Source of the DNA: Accumulibacter sp.
GTDB lineage: Bacteria; Pseudomonadota; Gammaproteobacteria; Burkholderiales; Rhodocyclaceae
Direction of reading: 5' to 3'
DNA length: 5,380 nucleotides
Assembly (NCBI GenBank): GCA_031264825.1
Contig: JAISDL010000012.1
Location: forward strand, 1 to 5,380
Part shown: piece after piece, positions 1 through 5,230 of the stretch
How positions within the stretch are numbered: position 1 is the stretch's first letter
How the letters are laid out: every line of letters starts with the position of its first letter
Notes under the pieces: model-generated
The model's database searches: none
Told to the model about the DNA's origin: nothing
The model's input: the letters and a program-made list of their open reading frames with translations, nothing else
Translations under genes and position numbers: made by a program

Positions 1-3
1 GTC

Positions 4-32
4 ATTATAGCGAGGGAAAAATGCGGATACAA
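4..32 (-). promoter_or_regulatory. candidate sigma-70 promoter directed leftward out of the window
   Basis: Read on the minus strand, a perfect TATAAT box lies at 9-4. It is preceded by TTGTAT at 32-27 with a 17-nt spacer, the optimal distance. The -10 box is consensus and the -35 box keeps only TTG. It would drive a gene that starts just left of the window, divergent from ssb. In many proteobacteria ssb lies near a divergent uvrA, but nothing here identifies the left gene. Confidence 0.4.
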
Positions 33-50
33 AGGAAATTTCAAGCATAG

Positions 51-77
51 GTTGGGGTGAGCGGAGCGAACCCCAAC
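51..77. repeat. GTTGGGGT/ACCCCAAC palindrome
   Basis: GTTGGGGT (51-58) pairs perfectly with ACCCCAAC (70-77) around an 11-nt loop containing GAGCGGAGCG. The same unit recurs in inverse orientation at 371-406 and 3204-3238, and in this orientation at 3019-3045. It resembles the short GTTGGG...CCCAAC palindromes dispersed in many bacterial genomes, by general knowledge rather than a search. Confidence 0.75.
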
Positions 78-164
78 GGGACGAGCGTCAATCCCGCAAA
101 AGCGGCACCGACAACGCGAGATTTTGGCAGGGAACGGAGTGCCTATCAGGAATCAGAAGACAAG

Positions 165-231
165 AACCGCGAAACACGCGAAAAAGTTTTGTAAATACAG
201 ACCTTTCGCGTTTTTCGCGCCTTTCGCGGTT
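165..231. repeat. long AACCGCGAAA...TTTCGCGGTT hairpin, copy A
   Basis: AACCGCGAAA (165-174) is perfectly complementary to TTTCGCGGTT (222-231). Inside it, CGCGAAAAA (177-185) pairs with TTTTTCGCG (211-219) after a 2x2 mismatch. This leaves a 25-nt loop (186-210) that holds another TTTCGCG word. About 19 base pairs form in total. The second copy at 3093-3166 keeps the outer 10 bp intact while the inner part has changed. No T-run follows, so it is not a classical terminator. Confidence 0.8.
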
Positions 232-263
232 GAAATCGGTTTTCAGCGGAAACCCAGGCGCCT

Positions 264-413
264 GCGGAATCGTTGGGCATTGCTTCGCTCATACGCATAC
301 GGAATCGTTGGGGGCAGCATAGCTCACCACCAACCTATACCGCCCCATTCCGTCATTCATACGTCTGCGGAATCGTTGGGGTTCGCTACGCTCACCACCA
401 ACCTATACCGCCG
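264..413. repeat. three GGAATCGTTGGG palindromic units in tandem
   Basis: Three units start with (G/A)CGGAATCGTTGGG at about 264, 299 and 365. The second and third continue through a loop ending in GCTCACCACCAACCTATACC, which is the right arm. The first unit stops after the loop (TTCGCTCA, near 291) and lacks the CCAACC arm. The third unit has GTTGGGGTTCGC followed by TACGCTCACC, almost the inverse of the palindrome at 51-77. The spacer CATTCATACGTCTGCGGAA before the third unit recurs as CATTCATGCG-(N)-TGCGGAA at 3254-3270 and 5211-5229. Confidence 0.75.
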
Positions 414-429
414 AGAACCGATCGGTTTT

Positions 430-464
430 CATCTGTCTCCCGTCTCCTGATTCCTGTCTCCTGA
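430..464. repeat. TGTCTCC heptamer run, right end of copy A
   Basis: This is a run of roughly 7-nt units, (T/C)GTCTCC with CTGATTCC variants, ending in TCCTGTCTCCTGA (452-464). It is the inverse of the GGAGACA runs that open the blocks at 2929 and 5079. It is preceded by the shared tract CGATCGGTTTTCATCTG. Its last 13 nt match 5282-5294 exactly. Confidence 0.75.
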
Positions 465-482
465 TCACATTGCCGGTATAAT
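454..482 (+). promoter_or_regulatory. candidate ssb promoter with consensus -10
   Basis: A perfect TATAAT lies at 477-482, 31 nt before the ssb ATG. At the optimal 17-nt distance the -35 position is CTGTCT (454-459), which matches TTGACA at only three positions and belongs to the repeat run. There is no extended TGn. The strong -10 box and correct distance to ssb support a promoter for ssb and probably kup. The transcription start would be near 489. Confidence 0.6.
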
Positions 483-513
483 TTCAGATTCGCAAACCTT
501 TTTGGAGAAAGCC

Positions 514-966
514 ATGGCATCGGTCAATAAAGTGATCCTCGTCGGCAACTTGGGCGCCGACCCCGAAGTGCGTTACATGACCAACGGGGACGCGGTGGCC
601 AATATCCGTCTGGCGACCTCGGAAACCTGGAACGACAAGAATACCGGTGAAAAGCGCGAGACCACGGAGTGGCACCGCGTCGTCTTTTTCCGCCGCCTTG
701 CCGAGATCGTCAGCCAGTACCTGAAAAAAGGTTCTTCCGTGTATATCGAGGGGCGTATCCGCACGCGGAAGTGGCAGGACAAGGAAGGGCAGGACCGTTA
801 TACGACCGAGATCGAAGCCACCGAGATGAAGATGCTCGGCTCTCGACAGAGCACGGCGTCTTCCGGGGGTGAGACGGAATACCCGAGCGCGCCGCCGGCG
901 CCGCGTCCTTCTCCGGCGAAAAAGGCGCCGGACTTCAACGACATGGACGACGACATTCCGTTCTGA
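514..966 (+). CDS. ssb: single-stranded DNA-binding protein SSB
   Basis: This 150-aa protein binds single-stranded DNA during replication, recombination and repair and recruits partner proteins through its C-terminal tip. The OB-fold spans about residues 4-108 and opens with MASVNKVILVGNLGADPEVR. It contains the typical TEWHRVVFF (51-59), LKKGSSVYIEGRIRTRKWQD (70-89) and YTTEI. A short flexible Ser/Pro/Ala-rich linker (110-138) leads to the acidic tip MDDDIPF, the conserved partner-binding peptide. E. coli SSB is 178 aa, and the shorter length here is due to the linker. The ATG at 514 is chosen because a GGAGA ribosome site lies at 504-508 and homologues start MASVNKV. An in-frame TTG at 502 overlaps that site and is unlikely. 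A TATAAT box is at 477. kup follows 32 bp after the stop. Confidence 0.96.
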   Translation: MASVNKVILVGNLGADPEVRYMTNGDAVANIRLATSETWNDKNTGEKRETTEWHRVVFFRRLAEIVSQYLKKGSSVYIEGRIRTRKWQDKEGQDRYTTEIEATEMKMLGSRQSTASSGGETEYPSAPPAPRPSPAKKAPDFNDMDDDIPF

Positions 967-980
967 GTCAGAGTCTTTCG

Positions 981-1001
981 AGGAAAGGCGCGCGTCCGGT
1001 G
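981..1001 (+). promoter_or_regulatory. ribosome binding site and GTG start of kup
   Basis: AGGAAAGG (981-988) precedes the GTG at 999 by 10 nt. The frame has no ATG upstream after ssb, and the first internal methionine is residue 102, beyond the conserved first membrane segment. The GTG is therefore the only sensible start, although the spacing is slightly long. Confidence 0.6.
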
Positions 1002-2927
1002 AAGATCGACGGTGCGTTACGTTCGCTGCTGAAAAAAGCCGGTGAAATCCGCAGCCGGTTTGCGCAAAATACGTCGGGCGAAGCGGGACTCGTTCTCGCG
1101 GCGCTCGGAATCGTTTATGGCGACATCGGCACCAGCCCTCTCTATACGCTGAAAACGGTCTTCGGCGGGAATCATCCGATCTCTCCGACGCCCGACAATA
1201 TCCTCGGCGTCGTGTCGCTCGTTTTCTGGCTGCTGCTGCTCATCGTTTCGATCAAGTACGTCGTTTTCGTCCTGCGCGCCGACAATCGCGGCGAGGGCGG
1301 CATCATGGCCTTGCTCGCGCTTGCGATGGGCGCCACGCGGAGGCGGCGCAAGTTCAACGCCGTCATTCTGACCTTCGGCCTGCTCGGCGCGGGGATGTTT
1401 TACGGCGACGGCATCGTCACGCCGGCGGTGTCGGTACTCTCCGCGCTGGAAGGTCTCGACATCGCGACGCCGGCGTTTCAGCCCTACGTCGTCCCCGTGA
1501 CGATCCTCGTTCTTTTCGGACTTTTTTATTTCCAGTCTCGCGGGACGGTTTCCGTCGCGCGGCTTTTCGGCCCGGTGATGGTTTTGTGGTTCTTGACGAT
1601 CGCCGTTCTCGGCCTGTGCGGCCTGGTGAAAAACCCGCGCGTGCTGCTTGCGGTCAACCCGGCCTACGGCGTGGAATTCGTTTTCGCGCATCCCGCGATC
1701 GCCCTCGTCGCGCTGGGCGCGATCGTCCTGTCGATCACCGGCGCGGAGTCGCTTTACGCGGACCTGGGGCATTTCGGCCGCCACCCCATTCAGAAGGCGT
1801 GGTTCCGCTACGCGCTGCCTCCCTTGCTTCTCAACTACTTCGGGCAAAGCGCGCTCCTGCTCTCCGACCCGGCGGCGATCGACAATCCCTTCTACCGGCT
1901 CGCGCCGAAATGGGCGCTTTACCCGCTCGTCGGCCTGTCGACGGTGGCGACCGTGATCGCTTCGCAGGCGGTGATCTCCGGCGCGTTCTCGATCACCCGT
2001 CAGGCGATACAGCTCGGCCTCGTCCCGCGCTTCGACGTGAAATTCACGTCGGAAAAAGCGCACGGACAGGTTTATCTTCCCGGCGTCAACTGGACGCTGT
2101 TCGGCGCGGTCGTCATCCTCGTCCTCGGATTCAGGAACACGCACAACCTCGCGGGCGCCTACGGTGTCGCCGTGACCGGCGCGATGGTCATCACGTCGTT
2201 TCTCGCCGCGATCGTCGCCGCGCAAACCTGGGGATGGGTCAAAGCCGTCGCGCTCTTCGCCGGTTTCGCGCTCATCGAGAGCACGCTGTTCGCCGCGGCG
2301 ACGCTCAAGATTTCCGAAGGCGGATGGTTCCCGCTCTTCGTCGGCTTCGTCGTGTTTTTCCTCATGAGTTCCTGGCGGCGCGGCCGCGTGCTTTTATCGG
2401 GACGGATCAACGAAAAATCGATCAAGATCGACGACTTCATCGCGACGCTCGACAACGCGACGATGGCGCGCGTCCCCGGAACGGCGATTTTCATGACGTC
2501 GGACATCAAGCACGTGCCCGACGCGATGCTGCACAACCTGATGCACAACAAGGTCCTGCACGAGCGCATCGTCTTCTTCAACGTGAAACTCCATGAGAAA
2601 GCGCACATCCCGGAGAAGCGCCGCATCGTGCTCACGCCCTTGAAAGACGGGTTTTACAGCCTGACGGCGCATTTCGGCTTCATGGACGAACCCGACGTTC
2701 CGCAGGCGCTCGAAAAATGCGCGGAACACGGCCTCGAATTCGAGATGATGGAAACCTCGTTCTTCCTGGGGCGCATCACGGTCGTCCCGAAAAAAGGAAG
2801 CCCCGGGATGTGGTTCTGGCGCAAGAAAATCTTCGCCGCGATGTACCGGAACGCGAGCAGCGCGACGAGCTATTACAGGATACCGAACAACCGCGTCGTC
2901 GAACTCGGCGCGCAGGTTGCTTTCTGA
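999..2927 (+). CDS. kup: Kup-family low-affinity K+ uptake transporter (K+/H+ symport)
   Basis: This 642-aa inner-membrane protein belongs to the KUP/HAK/KT family, which imports potassium with protons and supports K+ supply and osmotic and acid tolerance. Family motifs appear in order: GIVYGDIGTSPLYT (37-50), whose acidic GD is implicated in coupling in the family; FYGDGIVTPAVSVLSALEG (134-152); SITGAESLYADLGHFG (245-260); NYFGQSALLL (279-288); SQAVISGAFSITRQAIQLG (322-340); and AYGVAVTGAM (387-396). About 12 hydrophobic segments fill residues 30-457. A cytoplasmic domain follows, with TAIFMTS (495-501), LHNLMHNKVLHERIVF (511-526) and the usual ending NRVVELGAQV. Length is normal and the frame is intact. 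It starts at GTG, 32 bp after ssb, so co-transcription is likely although no functional link to SSB is evident. A repeat block begins 1-2 bp after its stop. Confidence 0.96.
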   Translation: MKIDGALRSLLKKAGEIRSRFAQNTSGEAGLVLAALGIVYGDIGTSPLYTLKTVFGGNHPISPTPDNILGVVSLVFWLLLLIVSIKYVVFVLRADNRGEGGIMALLALAMGATRRRRKFNAVILTFGLLGAGMFYGDGIVTPAVSVLSALEGLDIATPAFQPYVVPVTILVLFGLFYFQSRGTVSVARLFGPVMVLWFLTIAVLGLCGLVKNPRVLLAVNPAYGVEFVFAHPAIALVALGAIVLSITGAESLYADLGHFGRHPIQKAWFRYALPPLLLNYFGQSALLLSDPAAIDNPFYRLAPKWALYPLVGLSTVATVIASQAVISGAFSITRQAIQLGLVPRFDVKFTSEKAHGQVYLPGVNWTLFGAVVILVLGFRNTHNLAGAYGVAVTGAMVITSFLAAIVAAQTWGWVKAVALFAGFALIESTLFAAATLKISEGGWFPLFVGFVVFFLMSSWRRGRVLLSGRINEKSIKIDDFIATLDNATMARVPGTAIFMTSDIKHVPDAMLHNLMHNKVLHERIVFFNVKLHEKAHIPEKRRIVLTPLKDGFYSLTAHFGFMDEPDVPQALEKCAEHGLEFEMMETSFFLGRITVVPKKGSPGMWFWRKKIFAAMYRNASSATSYYRIPNNRVVELGAQVAF

Positions 2928-2928
2928 G

Positions 2929-2967
2929 TCAGGAGACAGGAGACAGAGGACAGGAGACAGGAGACGG
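2929..2967. repeat. GGAGACA heptamer run, left end of copy B
   Basis: The sequence starts TCAGGAGACAGGAGACAGAG and continues as about five 7-nt units (consensus CAGGAGA), one of them altered to AGAGGAC. It begins one base after the kup TGA. Its inverse closes the same block at 3331-3363, and it nearly equals the inverse of 5267-5294. Confidence 0.8.
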
Positions 2968-2976
2968 AGAAGTTAG

Positions 2977-2993
2977 CGGCGGCGTTGCCGCCG
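2977..2993. repeat. GC-rich hairpin CGGCGGC-GTT-GCCGCCG
   Basis: This is a perfect 7-bp stem with a GTT triloop. The flanking tract GAGAAGTTA is shared with the hairpin at 5119-5137. No T-run follows, so it is at most a weak or factor-dependent transcription stop after kup. Confidence 0.7.
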
Positions 2994-3018
2994 GAGTGAC
3001 GAAACCCCGCCAGCATAG

Positions 3019-3045
3019 GTTGGGGTGAGCGCAGCGATGCCCAAC
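3019..3045. repeat. GTTGGG...CCCAAC palindrome, copy B
   Basis: GTTGGG (3019-3024) pairs with CCCAAC (3040-3045). The flank GCATAG and the loop GTGAGCG-C-AGCGA match the unit at 45-77, with a T after the loop reducing the stem from 8 to 6 bp. Confidence 0.7.
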
Positions 3046-3050
3046 GTCTC

Positions 3051-3069
3051 GCTTGCGCGAAGCGCAAGC
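3051..3069. repeat. perfect hairpin GCTTGCGC-GAA-GCGCAAGC
   Basis: This is an 8-bp perfect stem with a GAA triloop. On the plus strand it is followed by CATTTC, a very poor T-tract, so it could be a weak terminator for kup about 125 bp after its stop. It is absent from copies A and C, which suggests a separate insertion inside copy B. Confidence 0.55.
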
Positions 3070-3092
3070 CATTTCAGGTATCAGGAGACAGG

Positions 3093-3166
3093 AACCGCGA
3101 AACACGGATACGCGCGAAAACGTTTGCAAATACAGACCTTTCGCGTCTTTCGCGCCTTTCGCGGTT
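3093..3166. repeat. long AACCGCGAAA...TTTCGCGGTT hairpin, copy B
   Basis: The outer stem AACCGCGAAA (3093-3102) and TTTCGCGGTT (3157-3166) is perfect. The inner stem GCGCGAAA (3112-3119) pairs with TTTCGCGC (3148-3155). Compared with copy A, the left side carries an extra GGATACG-like insertion and the inner words differ. Even so, most pairing survives and the loop AAATACAGACCTTTCGCG is conserved. It sits about midway between convergent genes. Confidence 0.8.
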
Positions 3167-3197
3167 GAAATCGGTTTTCAGCGGAAACCCATACGCC

Positions 3198-3280
3198 TGC
3201 GGAATCGTTGGGGTTCGCTGCGCTCACCACCAACCTATACCCGCCATTCCATCATTCATGCGCCTGCGGAACGTTGAGCA
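3198..3280. repeat. one complete and one decayed GGAATCGTTGGG palindromic unit
   Basis: The first unit (3198-3244) runs from TGCGGAATCGTTGGGGTTCG to CACCACCAACCTATACCCGCC and nearly equals the third unit of copy A. After the spacer CATTCATGCGCC, a second unit begins as TGCGGAACGTTGAGCA (3265-3280). It then diverges into sequence without a CCAACC arm. Confidence 0.7.
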
Positions 3281-3317
3281 TCGGGTCGGTCACCGACGGG
3301 GAAGAGCAACAAAATAC

Positions 3318-3363
3318 CGATCGGTTTTCATCTGTCTCCTGTCTCCCGTCTCCTGATTCCTGA
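3318..3363. repeat. CGATCGGTTTTCATCTG tract plus TGTCTCC run, right end of copy B
   Basis: The tract CGATCGGTTTTCATCTG is shared with 419-435 and in variant form with 5158-5173. TGTCTCC, TGTCTCC, CGTCTCC and TGATTCC units follow, ending in TGA at 3363. The run lies within the coding 3' end of the thioredoxin-like gene. Its TCA at 3328-3330 supplies that gene's stop on the minus strand. Confidence 0.75.
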
Positions 3364-3720
3364 AAGATCGCCGTTCGTCTGCCACGCGGCGCGGTCGGGG
3401 GAAGAGGTCGCGTAGTCGCGCGACTCGGAGGTCGTCTGCGCGGCGAAGGTTTCGAGCAGGCGGCGGAGGCGCTCCGAATGCGGCGTCATCGGCCCGAAGA
3501 AAAGAACGTATTCCCCGCGAAAAACCAGCAGCGTGGGGAAGTCGACGATGTCGAGTTCTCCCATCGCGTCGGCGTGTTCCTCGATGTCGACCCAGCGAAA
3601 ATCCGCCCCTTCGACCGACGCGGACAGCGCGTCGAAGTCGGGTCGGTACTCCCGGCACGACTTGCACCATTCGGCGCACAGGCAGACGACGAGAAAGTCC
3701 GCCGCGCCGCGCCGCTTCAT
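3328..3720 (-). CDS. thioredoxin-fold protein with CxxC active site
   Basis: This 130-aa protein has a thioredoxin-like fold. The core FLVVCLCAEWCKSCREYRPD (9-28) carries the redox pair C19-K-S-C22. The second strand-turn FRWVDIEEHAD (41-51) and the cis-proline region VDFPTLLVF (59-67, P62) are typical. No signal peptide or membrane segment is seen, so it is probably cytoplasmic, and the substrate is unknown. The start is taken at 3720, where ATGA overlaps the mltA stop by 4 bp. An open frame upstream to 3762 lies inside mltA. No good ribosome site precedes 3720, which fits coupling to mltA translation. The last 11 residues, SGIRRRETGDR, and the stop are encoded by the repeat run at 3331-3363, so the native C-terminus may have been replaced. 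Confidence 0.85.
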   Translation of the reverse strand: MKRRGAADFLVVCLCAEWCKSCREYRPDFDALSASVEGADFRWVDIEEHADAMGELDIVDFPTLLVFRGEYVLFFGPMTPHSERLRRLLETFAAQTTSESRDYATSSPDRAAWQTNGDLSGIRRRETGDR

Positions 3721-5003
3721 TTCAGCCACAGCGCCGCGAGCGCGGGCGGCAAAAGCACCCACATCCGCCCCGTCTGCTTCATCTTGCCCGCCTGCCGTCC
3801 CGCGTCGGCGCCGAAGCCCCAGAAAAAATCGGCGCGAACGACGCCGCGGATCGCGCCGCCGGTGTCCTGCGCCATAACGAGGCGCCGCAAGGGTTCCGGC
3901 GAATTCGGGTAAGTCGTCGAAAGAAAGACGGGCGCGCCGAGGAGGATCGGCATCCTTGAATCGACGGCGATGCTGCGCCCCGGCGTCAGCGGGACGCCGA
4001 GCGCGCCCAGCGGGCCTTCGTCTTCCCGAACGCGACCCGTCAGTTCACGAAAAAACACATAACTCGGATTGGCGTTCAACACGTCGTCGAGTTCTTCGGG
4101 GTGCGCGCGCGCCCACGCCTGGATTCCCTGCATCGAAAGTTCGTGCGGGCCGATCTCGCCTTTTTTCAGCAAGACGTTCCCGATCGGCCGGAAAGGGTGG
4201 CCGTTCTGGTCGGCGTAACCGACGCGGACGACATTCCCGTCGGGAAGCCGGATGCGCCCCGACCCCTGAATCTGGAGAAAAAAGAGTTCGACGGCGTCGT
4301 CGACCCAGAACAGCGCGTGTTCCGAGTACGCCGCTTCGCGCGCGACGATGTCGGCGCGGGAAAAGTAGGGAAGGACCCGCCTTCCGACGAGGCGCCCGCG
4401 CAATCGCCGGTTTTTCAGGTCGGGCGCGACCTCCGAGAGGTCGATCGTCAAGAGGTCGGGCGGCGTACCGAGAAGCGGGTGCGCATAGACCTCCGAGCGT
4501 TCGCGCGCGCCGCGCAGCAGGGGTTCGTAATACCCCGTGACGCGGCCCTGCGTCGAACCGTCGGGGTTCGTCAACAGATAGGGGCGCAGTTGCGACTCGA
4601 AGAAGCCGCGAAGGCGCGCGCCGTCGTCCGCCGGCAGGCGCTCGGCGTCTTCGCACGCCGTCCGCCACAAAGGCCAGTACGCGCGCTTCGACAGCGCGCG
4701 GCAGGAATGCCGGAACGCGGACAGAACGCCGCGCAGGTCGTCGTCGTCCCACGCGGGCAGATCGGCCCAGTCCGCCGGCTGGATCGGAGGCGATTGCGTC
4801 GTCGCGGATGGCACGGAGGATGCAGGAGACGGGGCGTCAGGCGCACGCATCGGCGGCGCTTCGGGGAGCGACGGGCATCCCGTCAGAAGAACGCCGAGCA
4901 GGGCGCAACACAAGGCCTTTCCGAAAGTTGCCGGAAAGCCGAGGGAGGGGGAAATCCGCGCGCTTTCGTTACCGGGTTTTCTGAAAATCATAGCTCCGTC
5001 CAT
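3717..5003 (-). CDS. mltA: membrane-bound lytic murein transglycosylase A (MltA family lipoprotein)
   Basis: MltA cleaves the MurNAc-GlcNAc bond of peptidoglycan with formation of 1,6-anhydroMurNAc, acting from the inner face of the outer membrane. This 428-aa precursor has a hydrophobic signal (about 29-41) ending in lipobox LTGC (40-43), with C43 lipidated. A Pro/Ser/Ala-rich linker (47-78) follows. The MltA domain shows TGYYEP (156-161), FFLQIQGSGR (241-250), GYADQNGHPF (262-271) and NPSYVFFRE (312-320). The C-terminal 3D domain carries AVDSRMP (346-352), AQDTGGAIRG (378-387) and RADFFWGFG (390-398). The Asp of DTGGAI (D380) is my candidate for the catalytic acid. E. coli MltA is about 365 aa, and the excess here is the leader and linker. 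The start could be the ATG at 5003 or the one at 4991, which has GGAG two bases upstream. Both leave the lipobox intact. Its stop overlaps the next gene. Confidence 0.94.
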   Translation of the reverse strand: MDGAMIFRKPGNESARISPSLGFPATFGKALCCALLGVLLTGCPSLPEAPPMRAPDAPSPASSVPSATTQSPPIQPADWADLPAWDDDDLRGVLSAFRHSCRALSKRAYWPLWRTACEDAERLPADDGARLRGFFESQLRPYLLTNPDGSTQGRVTGYYEPLLRGARERSEVYAHPLLGTPPDLLTIDLSEVAPDLKNRRLRGRLVGRRVLPYFSRADIVAREAAYSEHALFWVDDAVELFFLQIQGSGRIRLPDGNVVRVGYADQNGHPFRPIGNVLLKKGEIGPHELSMQGIQAWARAHPEELDDVLNANPSYVFFRELTGRVREDEGPLGALGVPLTPGRSIAVDSRMPILLGAPVFLSTTYPNSPEPLRRLVMAQDTGGAIRGVVRADFFWGFGADAGRQAGKMKQTGRMWVLLPPALAALWLK

Positions 5004-5048
5004 GACCGAAACGCCCCGCGTCGGAGACGCACGGGCGGCAAAGCCTGA

Positions 5049-5054
5049 ATCATA
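5049..5054 (-). promoter_or_regulatory. candidate -10 box of mltA promoter
   Basis: On the minus strand TATGAT (5054-5049) differs from TATAAT at one base and lies in the AT-rich TTTTTTTATATGAT, about 45 nt before the first mltA ATG. No good -35 box exists at 16-18 nt, where the sequence is C-rich. The nearest TTGACA-like word, CTGACC (5082-5077), overlaps the repeat run but is 22 nt away. The call is tentative. Confidence 0.35.
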
Positions 5055-5118
5055 TAAAAAAATGAGCGTGAGGGGGGGTCAGGAAACAGGAAACAGGAAA
5101 CGGGAGACAGAGAAGTTA

Positions 5119-5137
5119 CCGGCGGCTTCGCCGCCGG
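5119..5137. repeat. GC-rich hairpin CCGGCGGC-TTC-GCCGCCGG
   Basis: This is a perfect 8-bp stem with a TTC triloop. It is preceded by GAGAAGTTA, as in the hairpin at 2977-2993. The two copies differ in stem ends and loop but both remain fully paired. No T-run is present on either side. Confidence 0.7.
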
Positions 5138-5230
5138 AGAAAGATCGTTGAAGCACCGGTCGGTTTTCATCTGATCCCTGACCTCTGTTAGAGCGCGCCA
5201 TACCCACCATCATTCATGCGTATGCGGAAC

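Larger units (their letters stand above)
46..464. repeat. intergenic repeat mosaic, copy A (upstream of ssb)
   Basis: This stretch holds no convincing gene. Its module order is a GTTGGGGT palindrome (51-77), a variable spacer, a long AACCGCGAAA hairpin (165-231), the tract ATCGGTTTTCAGCGGAAACC (235-254), three GGAATCGTTGGG units (264-413), and a CGATCGGTTTTCATCTG tract running into a TGTCTCC run that ends at 464. The block at 2929-3363 repeats the same order, so the two are diverged copies of one composite element. Unlike the other two blocks, copy A has no GGAGACA run or GGCGGC hairpin on its left side, so it may be left-truncated. Short open frames across it have no ribosome binding sites and translate the repeats. 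Confidence 0.8.
2929..3363. repeat. intergenic repeat mosaic, copy B (between convergent kup and thioredoxin-like gene)
   Basis: The roughly 400-bp gap holds no convincing gene. It opens with a GGAGACA run (2929-2967), then a GGCGGC hairpin, a GTTGGG palindrome, a GCTTGCGC hairpin, the AACCGCGAAA hairpin, ATCGGTTTTCAGCGGAAACC (3170-3189), one full and one partial GGAATCGTTGGG-type unit, and CGATCGGTTTTCATCTG (3318-3334). It closes with an inverted TGTCTCC run ending TCCTGA (3358-3363). The two facing runs act as imperfect terminal inverted repeats. The block starts at the kup stop and enters the 3' end of the thioredoxin-like gene. Confidence 0.82.

Noticed and set aside
264..413. CRISPR array
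   Set aside because: The units are palindromes of uneven length with near-identical spacers, and no cas gene is present. Spacers are not unique.
124..450. 108-aa and 63-aa open frames in the left repeat block, and similar frames at 3053-3356
   Set aside because: They translate repeat modules, which is why the same peptide strings such as YRPFA-FAPFAVEIGFQRKP appear in both blocks. They have no ribosome sites, and the shared peptide reflects repeated DNA rather than a protein family.
46..464. insertion sequence
   Set aside because: There is no transposase frame and no clear target duplication. At most it is a non-autonomous element.
502..513. upstream TTG start of ssb giving four extra residues
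   Set aside because: It overlaps the GGAGA ribosome site, and the protein starting at 514 matches the usual SSB N-terminus.
1017..2225. 402-aa open frame on the minus strand, and a 336-aa frame at 1586-2596 (+)
   Set aside because: Both lie wholly inside kup, whose protein is recognised along its full length. Their translations are low-complexity Arg/Asp/Glu-rich strings typical of shadow frames in GC-rich DNA.
2977..2993. Rho-independent terminator for kup
   Set aside because: The stem is strong but is followed by AGTGACG, not a T-run.
3721..3762. longer start for the thioredoxin-like gene at 3762
   Set aside because: It would add 14 residues lying within the mltA coding end. The ATGA overlap at 3720 fits coupled genes and places the first strand at a normal distance from the N-terminus.
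4101..5048. 315-aa plus-strand frame and the 235-aa minus-strand frame at 4045-4752
   Set aside because: They are antisense and out-of-frame shadows of mltA, which has clear MltA and 3D-domain motifs. The translations are Arg-rich without recognisable domains.
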